This document shows, one piece after another, positions 43,746 through 51,420 of a stretch of 53,874 nt of DNA. Positions within the stretch are counted from its first letter, which is position 1; every line of letters starts with the position of its first letter. A program made the translations under genes and the position numbers. The notes under the pieces are model-generated. The model worked only from the letters and a program-made list of their open reading frames with translations, made no database searches and was not told the DNA's origin. The DNA is from Victivallaceae bacterium (GTDB lineage Bacteria > Verrucomicrobiota > Lentisphaeria > Victivallales > Victivallaceae): positions 1 to 53,874 of the forward strand of contig JAKSOH010000004.1 in the NCBI GenBank assembly GCA_024405675.1, read 5' to 3'.

Positions 43746-44191
43746 CAAGAATACTCTTTGTGTGCCACGGCAACATATGCCGCAGTCCCATGGCAGAGCT
43801 GGTGTTCAACCGGATGGTCGCGGAAAGGGGGTTGTCCAGCCGGTTCCACGCAGAATCGGCCGCCGTGTCAAGCGAGGAACTCGGCAACCCGATATATCCA
43901 CCTGCGAGAAGGATGCTCGAGGCCAACGGTTTCGACTGCTCCGGAAAGTACGCCAGGAAGATGACCTTGGACGACTACGGAAAGTTCGAACTTCTAGTCT
44001 GCATGGACCGCGGAAACCTGGCCCGGATGAAATCGATCTGCGGCGGGGATCCGGAGGGCAGGATGTCCATGTTGCTGAATCGCGACGTTGCCGATCCGTG
44101 GTATTCCGGAGATTTCTCCACCACGTGGGATGACATATGCGTTGGATGCGCGATGCTTTTGGAAAAACTTACAAGTAAAAAGGAGTGTTGA
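43742..44191 (+). CDS. Low-molecular-weight protein-tyrosine phosphatase
   Basis: 149 residues with the complete active site near the start (FVCHGNICRSPMAE, the CX5R loop with Cys at residue 8) and the general acid in DPWYSGDF late in the protein. It overlaps the NagA-like gene as ATGA. In many bacteria such enzymes (Wzb/Ptp type) dephosphorylate BY-kinases. Here the kinase and its PHP phosphatase are 43 kb away, so the cell may have two kinds of phosphatase for the same kinase. It could also act on arginine phosphate or on small molecules. Confidence 0.93.
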   Translation: MTRILFVCHGNICRSPMAELVFNRMVAERGLSSRFHAESAAVSSEELGNPIYPPARRMLEANGFDCSGKYARKMTLDDYGKFELLVCMDRGNLARMKSICGGDPEGRMSMLLNRDVADPWYSGDFSTTWDDICVGCAMLLEKLTSKKEC

Positions 44192-44192
44192 A

Positions 44193-44807
44193 ATGATTGG
44201 AAAGACCTTGTCCGCAATTGTCGCGGCCACCGTTGTCGCCGTGTCCGCATGCGGTTCCGAATGTGGGGCGAAGCCCCTCCCAAAACCGGCGAAATCCGGC
44301 GGAATTGGAGTGCAGGAGGCGCTGGCCGGACGGCGCAGCGTTCGCAAGTTCAAGCAAACGCCCCTGTCGGCGCAGCAGCTCTCGGATCTGCTCTGGTGTG
44401 CCAATGGTGTGTCGTCCGACGAAGGCAAGCGCACCGCTCCGAGCGCGATGAACCGCAAGGACATCATGGTGTATTGTCTGCTTCCAGAGGGCGCGTTCCT
44501 GTACCAACCGGATGCCAACGAACTGAAGCCGGTCGCCTCTGGAGATCTGCGTAAGCTAGCCACTCCGCGGCATGACGAACCATGCTGCCTGTTGCTGGTG
44601 GCCGATTTCTCGAAGCAGGGCAACCGGACGTATTCGTATGTCGACGTCGGCTATGTCAGCCAGAACATCTACCTGGGCTGCCAGTCCATGGGGCTCGCCA
44701 CGTGCGCAATGGGATCGGTCGGCGATCGCGACAAGCTCGGGAAGTTGTTAAATGTAAGTCCGGACTCAATACTGCTGGCCCATCCGGTAGGCGAACAGGA
44801 CAAGTAG
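44193..44807 (+). CDS. Exported nitroreductase-family lipoprotein (SagB-like)
   Basis: 204 residues from ATG 44193, one base after the phosphatase stop, with AGGAG upstream. Residues 1-20 form a lipoprotein signal ending AVSAC. The remainder follows the nitroreductase/SagB FMN fold: EALAGRRSVRKFKQTPLS, LSDLLWCANGVSSDEGKRTAPSA, the FLYQPDANELKPVASGDLR segment and the GYVSQNIYLGCQSMGLATCAMGSV helix. Such enzymes normally work with FMN in the cytoplasm; a lipid-anchored one would need FMN outside the inner membrane. The substrate is unknown. Confidence 0.85.
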   Translation: MIGKTLSAIVAATVVAVSACGSECGAKPLPKPAKSGGIGVQEALAGRRSVRKFKQTPLSAQQLSDLLWCANGVSSDEGKRTAPSAMNRKDIMVYCLLPEGAFLYQPDANELKPVASGDLRKLATPRHDEPCCLLLVADFSKQGNRTYSYVDVGYVSQNIYLGCQSMGLATCAMGSVGDRDKLGKLLNVSPDSILLAHPVGEQDK

Positions 44808-44814
44808 GTGGGCC

Positions 44815-47031
44815 ATGGGATACATAGATATCAGACGCGACAAGATTGTCGACTACACGAACCGCGCCAAGTACTATAAGCTTCCGGAACTGCCGGAGCA
44901 TTCCGCGGAAATTGTCTCCGGCGACCGCGCCGTGGTCGTATGCGGCGACGTCGTGCGTGCTTATTTCCGCCACAACGGACTTTGGCGCAAGAAGGCCGAA
45001 CGGAAAATCGACGGAATGGTTTCGGCGACGGTCGAAAACGATGCCATCGTCATCACCACATCCTGCTCCAAGGAGCGCATAAGCTGGGCGACGGACGTGA
45101 CGAGCGGCGAGACATACGCCATTTGGAAAATAGAATACTCCAACGCGGGGGATGGCGTCTTCCGTTCGTCCTATTTCAACGAGGGGCCGGTCGCCGATTT
45201 CACTTACTTTTCGTTGAAATACATACTCCGCAAGCAGAATGCGACGCCGTATCCGTTTGACAAGGACTGGAGCGAATATCTGCGCGGCGGCGCCAACAAC
45301 CGCATCTTCTACACCTGCTCCGGAAGTCTCTATTTCGGCTGCGCCTATCTCGAGACCGCGATAGACCGTCTGTCGCTGGCGGAACGCGACGACACCGAGC
45401 TCGCACAGGTGTTCCGGCTTTGCGATTCCGTGTCCGGACCGCTCTCCTTGAACTACCTGTGGTTCTTCGGTCGCGGCGGCGAAGAGCACGCCGGAGTCCT
45501 TTCCGACATCATGTGGCGTCTTGACGACAGTCCGGTGCACACGCCGCAGACGGACATGATCGACTTCGTGACGAAACACACGTCCATTTGGAAACGTTCA
45601 GAACTCACCGGGCTGGTGCCAGGCGACCACTACGCCGCCCACTTTTTCTCGGAATTCTTCGGCCAGTTCAAGGACGGCTACCGCCCGCCTGACCAGTTCG
45701 GCTGTTCCTGGCTAGAATACGACATGCTCAAGGCCGGTGAGTTTCTCCGGCGCTGGAAGGCCGGCGAGGATCCCAACGGCAGGGAGCATGCGAGGGCCAT
45801 CGTCGACTTCTACATCTATCACCATTTCGCAGGAGATTCCAAGCTCACCTATCCGTTTCACACGGGGGACTTCATGCGCAACATCATGCCGTTCTGCGAG
45901 AAGACGGGATGGGGGGCCCCGTTCGAAGCGGAGGCGCTGGACAGTCTCGCCCTTCCTGAGATGATCTACGACGCGATGCACATCTACATGGAGGATGAAT
46001 CGCTCTTCAAGACCAGATATCCGTTCGACACAATAGACGATGTGCTGAAGCTGCAGCAACCGGACGGTCACTTCCGCAGGCTTTACAACTCCGACCTGAC
46101 TCCAAAGGAAAAGGCGGGGTGGATCAGCCAGTACTCCGAGACGCAGACCTGGATTCCGGCGCTGATCATGCTGCACAAGGCGACCGGCGACGCGCGGTTG
46201 CGCGAAGCCTACCTGAAAACCGCGGAACGATGTCTTCGCGACATCGACGAGTTGGGATTGTTCTCCATGGGCGGTTGCGAAACCGATTACCCGGACTTCT
46301 GGGACGTCGACGGATACCGCACTATGCTATGGGCGTTCCTCGACCTGTACGACTACGAGAAGGACAAGCGGTTTCTAGACGTCGCTGAAAGGGTCCAGCT
46401 GTTCGGCAACATCATGCAGGTCGGATACAACATCCCCTGCGTTCCCGGTTCGTTCTACGACAAGCTCAACTGGAAGTCGCGCGGCATGATTTCGACCAGT
46501 TACTACACCTGGCCGGACTATTCCAGAACACAGTGCACGGCCACCGGAAACCAGTCGGTGGCGTGGGTGGCCTATCTCCTCCTGAGATTGTATCGGGCGA
46601 CCGGAAAGGCCATATATGCCAGCCGCGCCATCGCTACGTTCCGGCAGGTCATGGTGTTCCGCGACGAGAAGAATCTCGAGGGAAATCCGTTCCGCGACCA
46701 AATACTTTACAGCATATACGAGAACAATCCGCAGATGGACGACGAGTCGGGACTCTACAAGAAGAGCTATCCAGAGAACAGCTACTCGCTATTCACTGAT
46801 CTATATCTCTACCTGGGGACGATATACCGCGAGTTCGGCGGAATCATGGTGTCTTCGAAGAGCGGGGAGGCGTTCGGACTCGACTGCGTCAGCGTGCTGA
46901 AAGTAAGCGGCCGCACCATCGTAGTTCGCAACGAACTGGACAGGAACCACACTACATCGCTGTACGTCGACGGCAAGCCGACTGGAATGGTGTCATTCAA
47001 GCCGAATGAGACGGTTGAAGTCAAGTTCTAG
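44815..47031 (+). CDS. Large alpha/alpha-barrel-like protein, possible carbohydrate enzyme
   Basis: 738 residues without a signal peptide. Residues about 1-210 are beta-rich. Residues about 260-660 repeat helix pairs with many aromatics (FSEFFGQFKDGYRPPDQF, YHTGDFMRNIMPFCEK-like, TQTWIPALIMLHKATGDARLREAYLKTAERC), the pattern of an (alpha/alpha)6 toroid as in several glycosidases and polysaccharide lyases. A short beta domain ends the protein (VSSKSGEAFGLDCVSVLKV). I do not recognise the family and saw no certain catalytic pair. It closes the run with the NagA-like enzyme and may act on a related sugar. Its 3' end overlaps the opposite gene by 39 bases. Confidence 0.5.
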   Translation: MGYIDIRRDKIVDYTNRAKYYKLPELPEHSAEIVSGDRAVVVCGDVVRAYFRHNGLWRKKAERKIDGMVSATVENDAIVITTSCSKERISWATDVTSGETYAIWKIEYSNAGDGVFRSSYFNEGPVADFTYFSLKYILRKQNATPYPFDKDWSEYLRGGANNRIFYTCSGSLYFGCAYLETAIDRLSLAERDDTELAQVFRLCDSVSGPLSLNYLWFFGRGGEEHAGVLSDIMWRLDDSPVHTPQTDMIDFVTKHTSIWKRSELTGLVPGDHYAAHFFSEFFGQFKDGYRPPDQFGCSWLEYDMLKAGEFLRRWKAGEDPNGREHARAIVDFYIYHHFAGDSKLTYPFHTGDFMRNIMPFCEKTGWGAPFEAEALDSLALPEMIYDAMHIYMEDESLFKTRYPFDTIDDVLKLQQPDGHFRRLYNSDLTPKEKAGWISQYSETQTWIPALIMLHKATGDARLREAYLKTAERCLRDIDELGLFSMGGCETDYPDFWDVDGYRTMLWAFLDLYDYEKDKRFLDVAERVQLFGNIMQVGYNIPCVPGSFYDKLNWKSRGMISTSYYTWPDYSRTQCTATGNQSVAWVAYLLLRLYRATGKAIYASRAIATFRQVMVFRDEKNLEGNPFRDQILYSIYENNPQMDDESGLYKKSYPENSYSLFTDLYLYLGTIYREFGGIMVSSKSGEAFGLDCVSVLKVSGRTIVVRNELDRNHTTSLYVDGKPTGMVSFKPNETVEVKF

Positions 47032-48075
47032 ACGCCGCCTGGGGCGTCCGCGGTTGTCGACAAGGAGTTTGACGGTCGGCTTGAGTTGCCAGACCAGCGC
47101 TTCGTCTCTTGTGTCGGCGTCGTAGAACGTCGCCGTCACCGAGCGCGGTCCGACATCGAGTTTCACGAAGCCGTATCCCTTGTATCCGACTACGGTGGCG
47201 GCTCCGTCTGGAAACATGGCGATATGATGGTCGATGGCCTCGGGTTTGCTTTGCGCAAGGAAGGACGGATAGTCGTCGAACAGCGTGCTGAATCCGGTTT
47301 GATTTCCCACCGAGTTGACCACCAGCTGCGTGATGCCGGTCATTTCGGCCACTCCCATCCTGTGCACGTGTCCGCAGACGATTATCGCCCCCACCTTGCG
47401 CAGTTTCGCAAGGAGTTCTGGCGAATAGCTTGTCGACGGTTTCTTGACGCCCAGCGCCGGGTAGTGGGTCAGGAAGAAGATGTAACGTCTATCGGTGACC
47501 CTGTCCAGGGCCGCAAGGGCCCATTCGAAGTCCGGCTTGTGAAAGGAGTCGAACACGACAATCGCGTCCGGACCGCGGTCGATTATGCAATTGCACTTGC
47601 TATGGAAAGATGATTCAGGCGTTTTCTTGAGCATTTCAGGAAAACGCAGGTCGAATGTGTTCCATTCCTCTTTCGCAACTCTGATGTCGTGATTTCCCTT
47701 GGTGACGTACACGGGGATGCCAGGGAAGGCGTCGTCGAGCGTGGCATAGGCGCGGTCGAAGAGCTCGCTTTGCTTATCGGCCGACTTGCCGTCACCCTGA
47801 CTGATATCGCCGACCTGCAGTACGGCCGCCGTCCTTCCGTTGGCGACGTGCGATGCGTAATTTATCATCTCCGGACTGCGCTTGTTCCATATCCCCTGAT
47901 TGCGCCGGTATTCCTTCTGCCGGGCAGGAGAAAGCGCCGCGTAGTCATGGGCTTCCGGGAACGAATAATGCATATCTCCGAACACCAGCATGTTATAGTG
48001 AGGCCAGTTGGACCGGCATCCGAACATGGCCAACGAGATGATGATAAGAAGAATCCGGAATATTCCAGCTTCCAT
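46993..48075 (-). CDS. Lipoprotein metallophosphoesterase
   Basis: 360 residues with a lipobox (LAMFGC, Cys at 20). The calcineurin-like motifs are all present: GDMHYS (near 33), GDISQGDG (near 93), GNHDI (near 126), THYPAL (near 203) and GHVHRMG (near 235). A C-terminal beta part follows. Members hydrolyse phosphomonoesters or diesters, here probably in the periplasm. AGGAG precedes the ATG and the gene follows the LptF/G-type permease gene by nine bases, which may hint at envelope lipid metabolism. It meets the alpha/alpha-barrel gene tail to tail. Confidence 0.88.
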   Translation of the reverse strand: MEAGIFRILLIIISLAMFGCRSNWPHYNMLVFGDMHYSFPEAHDYAALSPARQKEYRRNQGIWNKRSPEMINYASHVANGRTAAVLQVGDISQGDGKSADKQSELFDRAYATLDDAFPGIPVYVTKGNHDIRVAKEEWNTFDLRFPEMLKKTPESSFHSKCNCIIDRGPDAIVVFDSFHKPDFEWALAALDRVTDRRYIFFLTHYPALGVKKPSTSYSPELLAKLRKVGAIIVCGHVHRMGVAEMTGITQLVVNSVGNQTGFSTLFDDYPSFLAQSKPEAIDHHIAMFPDGAATVVGYKGYGFVKLDVGPRSVTATFYDADTRDEALVWQLKPTVKLLVDNRGRPRRRLELDFNRLIRLE

Positions 48076-48084
48076 GCCGGTCTC

Positions 48085-49395
48085 CTATACCTTGTCCACC
48101 GTCGCACGCCAAATGCCGAAGGCAATGAACCCGATGGTGGGAAGCGTTCCTGCGAGAACCGGCGGTAGGGCACCGGCCTTGCCGAGCACCAGGAATATCT
48201 GCGCTACCACGATGTAGACGACAATCATCGCCACCGCGGTTATAATCGCGATAAGACTACCCGTTCTTTCGTTCTTTGTGGCTAGCGGTATGCCCAGGAA
48301 CACGGCCAGGAAGCATGACCAAGGGAAAGCCAGGCGGTAGTAGAAAATCGTCATGTAGATGTCCTTGACCCGCTGGGCCATGTCTGGGTTTCGCTGGACC
48401 AATCGGTAGATGTCTGCCGTCGGCAAATCATCCTTTTCCTTTATGGCGTTAATGATGTCGAACGGGGTCTCTGGAACGTCCTTGGACAGGAACACTATTT
48501 CCTTGTACGATATGTCCGGATGCAGTGTTATGGTGCCGCGGCTCGCCTCGTAGATGGTTTCGTCGTTCAGGTCGTAACTCGAGAAGTTGCCGTTTCTGAA
48601 CACCCACATGTGCTTCGCGCTATCATAGAACGCCGTCTTTGCGAAGAAGTCCACCTTGCGTCCCCGAAGCACCTTGATCAGGGCGTCGCGCTGGCGTTCC
48701 ACTGGCAGCGACAGGATTTCCTGCCATTTGGCGGTGAAAATGCGCTTGACCATGGCCTCGAATTCCGGTGTGCCCGGTGTGCCGATGACGTTGTCGACCA
48801 TGGCATCGTTCCAGAAGGTCTTGACCGTCACGTTGCGCTGCTCGCCGTTGTTGCTGAACGTGTCGAACAGCCAATGCCGTTGCAAGTCGGTGCTACGGTA
48901 CGCTAGCATCTCCTGGGCGTCCTGGCGCTTGTCCACCTCGTTCATGATTTCCCGGGCGCGGCGCTCGGTCGTGTGAACCATGTACTCGTTGAAGTAGATG
49001 TTGACGAACGTGACCACCAGTCCGACGCAGAACATGGTAAGTCCGCACCTGAAGAGCGAAACTCCAGAGGCGCGCAAAGCCGGTATCTCCAGGTGCTTGC
49101 CGAACCTGGCCAGGGTCCACATGCTGCCCAGCAGCATTGATATCGGCAATATGAAGCGAATGTTCCCCGGAAGCTTGTTCAGGAGGAACAACAGTATCAC
49201 CTTGACGGAGGATCTGGCCTCCAGAAATCCGTTGATGTCCCGGTAGACGTCGTTGAGGATGAAGAGAATTATAAAGACCATCAGCAGGACGGAGTACTTG
49301 ATCATGAACTCACGGAAGATGTAACCGTCGAGCACCGTCAACGGGAACCATTTCCTGCGCAATTCGGAAGGATTGTCTAAATGCTTCTCTGACAT
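48085..49395 (-). CDS. LptF/LptG-family permease
   Basis: 436 residues. Membrane segments at about 35-55, 65-85 and 105-130, a periplasmic domain from about 135 to 330 and three more segments at the end are the layout of LptF and LptG, which with LptB pull lipopolysaccharide out of the inner membrane. Sequence landmarks are GYIFREFMIKYSVLLM, LPISMLLGSMWTLARFGKHLEIPALRASGVS and FYYRLAFPWSCFLAVFLGIPLA. Whether it is F or G cannot be decided. Upstream of the ATG there is no clear ribosome site. No lptB or second permease gene is adjacent. Confidence 0.9.
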   Translation of the reverse strand: MSEKHLDNPSELRRKWFPLTVLDGYIFREFMIKYSVLLMVFIILFILNDVYRDINGFLEARSSVKVILLFLLNKLPGNIRFILPISMLLGSMWTLARFGKHLEIPALRASGVSLFRCGLTMFCVGLVVTFVNIYFNEYMVHTTERRAREIMNEVDKRQDAQEMLAYRSTDLQRHWLFDTFSNNGEQRNVTVKTFWNDAMVDNVIGTPGTPEFEAMVKRIFTAKWQEILSLPVERQRDALIKVLRGRKVDFFAKTAFYDSAKHMWVFRNGNFSSYDLNDETIYEASRGTITLHPDISYKEIVFLSKDVPETPFDIINAIKEKDDLPTADIYRLVQRNPDMAQRVKDIYMTIFYYRLAFPWSCFLAVFLGIPLATKNERTGSLIAIITAVAMIVVYIVVAQIFLVLGKAGALPPVLAGTLPTIGFIAFGIWRATVDKV

Positions 49396-49511
49396 AATGG
49401 AATTAATAAGGTGTCCGGGGAGCGAGCAAACGAAAACCGGACATGCCGACGACCATGCGCCGGCTATTGCCCGGTCGATCTCCGCCTAGGTCGGCGGAAC
49501 GAGCAACCATT

Positions 49512-49685
49512 CTAGTGGTTGGTGCCGTAGAGGAAGGCGTCGTTGTTCTCGCGGACCCTGTCTTCGTAGCTCTTCCCAGTTCCTGCAAATGCGATGATTG
49601 CGACGATGATGCCGGCGAGAATCAGAGCTGCGATGCCGATGTACTGCTTCTTGACATTCTTGAGATTTTCCAACTTGAATTCCAT
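49512..49685 (-). CDS. 57-residue single-span membrane protein, unknown
   Basis: AAGGAG lies eight bases before ATG 49685. The product has a charged start (EFKLENLKNVKKQY), one hydrophobic helix at about 16-35 (IGIAALILAGIIVAIIAFAG), and a polar C-terminus ending in YGTNH. It has its own predicted promoter and lies between an HD phosphohydrolase gene and the LptF/G gene. No family was recognised. Confidence 0.7.
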   Translation of the reverse strand: MEFKLENLKNVKKQYIGIAALILAGIIVAIIAFAGTGKSYEDRVRENNDAFLYGTNH

Positions 49686-49743
49686 TTCTTTTTCTCCTTG
49701 TTTGTTTGACCGGGAGTCGTTGCTCCAACATTCCATGCGATAA

Positions 49744-49771
49744 TTTATATCATTTGTACACAAAGCGCAAA
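49744..49771 (-). promoter_or_regulatory. Predicted promoter of the 57-residue protein gene
   Basis: On the minus strand TTTGCG (49771-49766) and TATAAA (49749-49744) are 16 bases apart, in AT-rich DNA directly after the stop of the HD protein gene. The leader would be about 50 bases. Confidence 0.45.
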
Positions 49772-49775
49772 TCGG

Positions 49776-50339
49776 TCAGACAATCGAGAACATCGAGCAT
49801 AGTTGCTCGAATCTATTCGTCGTCTCAGGTCCGAACTTGTCCATCGACCGCCTTACGGTTGCCAGGGGTTTCTCCTTCATGTCGCCGGACTTTGAGAAGA
49901 ACTTGTCGGCCAGGCAGATAAGTTTCTCCTCCACTGTTTCCGGCAGGTAGTCGGTTTCCGGCAGCGGCAGGTTCTGACGCAGTATGTCGTTTGCGGAAAG
50001 TCCGCATCCGGTGTGTCGTTCACATATTCTCGCGTACCGCTCCATCTCCGGACCGATCGCACGAAGCATGCCGGCCCCGATCACGCCGTGCCGGATGTAG
50101 GGTTCCGTGCCGTGGCAGAGGATGCCGGGCGCATCGCAACGTATGATGCCGATGTCATGCAACATCGCCGCCTCGGAAACGAATTCACCGTCAAGCTTCC
50201 CCGCAAATGGGGATCCGGACAGTATGGAGAGCGCCTTGTCCCTGACGGACTCGCTATGCTCAAGGAGAAGATTCCGCAAATCCCCTTCCGGGTAGATATT
50301 CGATATCAGTTCCAACGCGGCGGCGAGCTTACCCGACAT
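49776..50339 (-). CDS. HD-domain phosphohydrolase
   Basis: 187 residues from ATG 50339, nine bases after GAGG, overlapping the end of the ferredoxin-nitroreductase gene by 11 bases; longer frames upstream are within that gene. The metal-binding HD motif is AAMLHDIGIIR near residue 56, with another His in YIRHGVIGAGML and a late ERHTGCG. The family hydrolyses nucleotide or similar phosphates; the substrate is unknown. Shared transcription with the preceding gene is likely. Confidence 0.86.
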   Translation of the reverse strand: MSGKLAAALELISNIYPEGDLRNLLLEHSESVRDKALSILSGSPFAGKLDGEFVSEAAMLHDIGIIRCDAPGILCHGTEPYIRHGVIGAGMLRAIGPEMERYARICERHTGCGLSANDILRQNLPLPETDYLPETVEEKLICLADKFFSKSGDMKEKPLATVRRSMDKFGPETTNRFEQLCSMFSIV

Positions 50340-51204
50340 GATCATTATCCTCGTGTTGTGTTTCGCGCAAAGGAAAAGTTTTACTATTGCCGGTTTCCCT
50401 GATCCCCAGCGCGGTTTTGCCGACGAGGGCCGCCGACGGCTGTGTCGTCCTCGCATACGAAACCGCCGGCAGGCCAAAGAGCATGACATACCCGACCTTG
50501 TATCCGGCCGGCATTCCGAGAGCCTTGCGCATTTTGCGACTGATGGCGAATGCGTGCTTGGCGAATCCGCACCATAGCGTTCCGACGCCGAGTGAGTTTG
50601 CTAGAAGTTCGAATTCCGAGAGCGCAATGATGGGATCGACTTTGGCGCATGGCGCGTTCCTGGGCGTGCAGGCCACGATCATGTGCGGGGCATGCCTGAA
50701 CACCGGATCGGAGTCGAGGTCGGCGAAGAATCCGACGAGTGACGGCCTCAGAAGCTGCAGGATTCCGGTGCGCAGCAGAATCCGCACGATGCCGTTCGTG
50801 CAATCGCGGAAGAACTGCATCTTGGACTTGTCGTCCACCACGGAAAAAAAGAGCCGGTGGTCGTTGCAGCCGGTGGGCGAATAGCGCAGCGCGTCGAGAA
50901 GCCGGTCCATGGTCTCCTTGGGCACATTCTCGTCATGGTAGCGTCTTATGCTTCGTCTTTGCCGGATGAGATTCTCCATTTCGTCGGGCGAGGGAATCGG
51001 CCCGTTTGCCGCCTTGACGTCATTTGCCGACACGACGTCGACGGACACAGCACCCTCCGGACAGACGGCGAGACAATGCTGGCAGCCGATGCATGACGCC
51101 CCGGTCTGCGGGAAGCCGTCGTCGCCCCGCGTTATGGACGAGTTCGGGCACTCGCGCACGCACTCCAGACATCCGATACACTTGGAACGATTGATTTTGA
51201 CCAT
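50329..51204 (-). CDS. Ferredoxin-nitroreductase fusion
   Basis: 291 residues. Two [4Fe-4S] motifs occupy residues 1-60 (CIGCLECVRECP and CIGCQHCLAVCP), and a nitroreductase domain follows: IRQRRSIRRYHDENVPKETMDRLLDALRYSPTGCN, the middle IALSEFELLANSLGVGTLWCGF helix and VGYVMLFGLP near the end. Such fusions reduce substrates with electrons passed straight from the clusters to FMN and are frequent in anaerobes. GGAGG precedes the ATG. There is no signal peptide, unlike the exported nitroreductase at 44193. Confidence 0.92.
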   Translation of the reverse strand: MVKINRSKCIGCLECVRECPNSSITRGDDGFPQTGASCIGCQHCLAVCPEGAVSVDVVSANDVKAANGPIPSPDEMENLIRQRRSIRRYHDENVPKETMDRLLDALRYSPTGCNDHRLFFSVVDDKSKMQFFRDCTNGIVRILLRTGILQLLRPSLVGFFADLDSDPVFRHAPHMIVACTPRNAPCAKVDPIIALSEFELLANSLGVGTLWCGFAKHAFAISRKMRKALGMPAGYKVGYVMLFGLPAVSYARTTQPSAALVGKTALGIRETGNSKTFPLRETQHEDNDHVG

Positions 51205-51240
51205 GATCTAATCCTCCGTGTAAGTCAGTATCTCAAGACG

Positions 51241-51267
51241 AAAAAAGGCCCCGGAACATCCGGAGCC
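51241..51267 (-). terminator. Intrinsic terminator after tRNA-Asp
   Basis: On the minus strand GGCTCCGG (51267-51260) pairs with CCGGGGCC (51254-51247), allowing one G-T pair, and TTTTTT follows. It separates the tRNA from the ferredoxin-nitroreductase gene. Confidence 0.85.
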
Positions 51268-51282
51268 CATGCCATCGAAAGA

Positions 51283-51359
51283 TGGCGAGAGAGACGGGAC
51301 TCGAACCCGCAACACCCACCGTGACAGGGTGGTACTCTAACCAATTGAGCTACTCCCCC
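51283..51359 (-). tRNA. tRNA-Asp (GTC)
   Basis: The minus strand folds into a full cloverleaf: acceptor GGGGGAG with CTCTCTC (two G-T pairs), D-arm GCTC...GAGT, anticodon stem CCACC/GGTGG around CTGTCAC with anticodon GTC, T-arm GCGGG-TTCGAGT-CCCGT, discriminator G and an encoded CCA end. Anticodon and G73 identify aspartate. Confidence 0.96.
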
Positions 51360-51420
51360 GCATGCTGGAAGCAATTACTTCCAACGCGTTCAACTAATAT
51401 ATGACCGCAATCATTTAATT

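Noticed and set aside
51365-51382. TGGAAG/CTTCCA hairpin between cstA and tRNA-Asp as a terminator
   Set aside because: It lacks a T-run and sits right before the mature tRNA; it is more likely chance or part of tRNA 5' processing.
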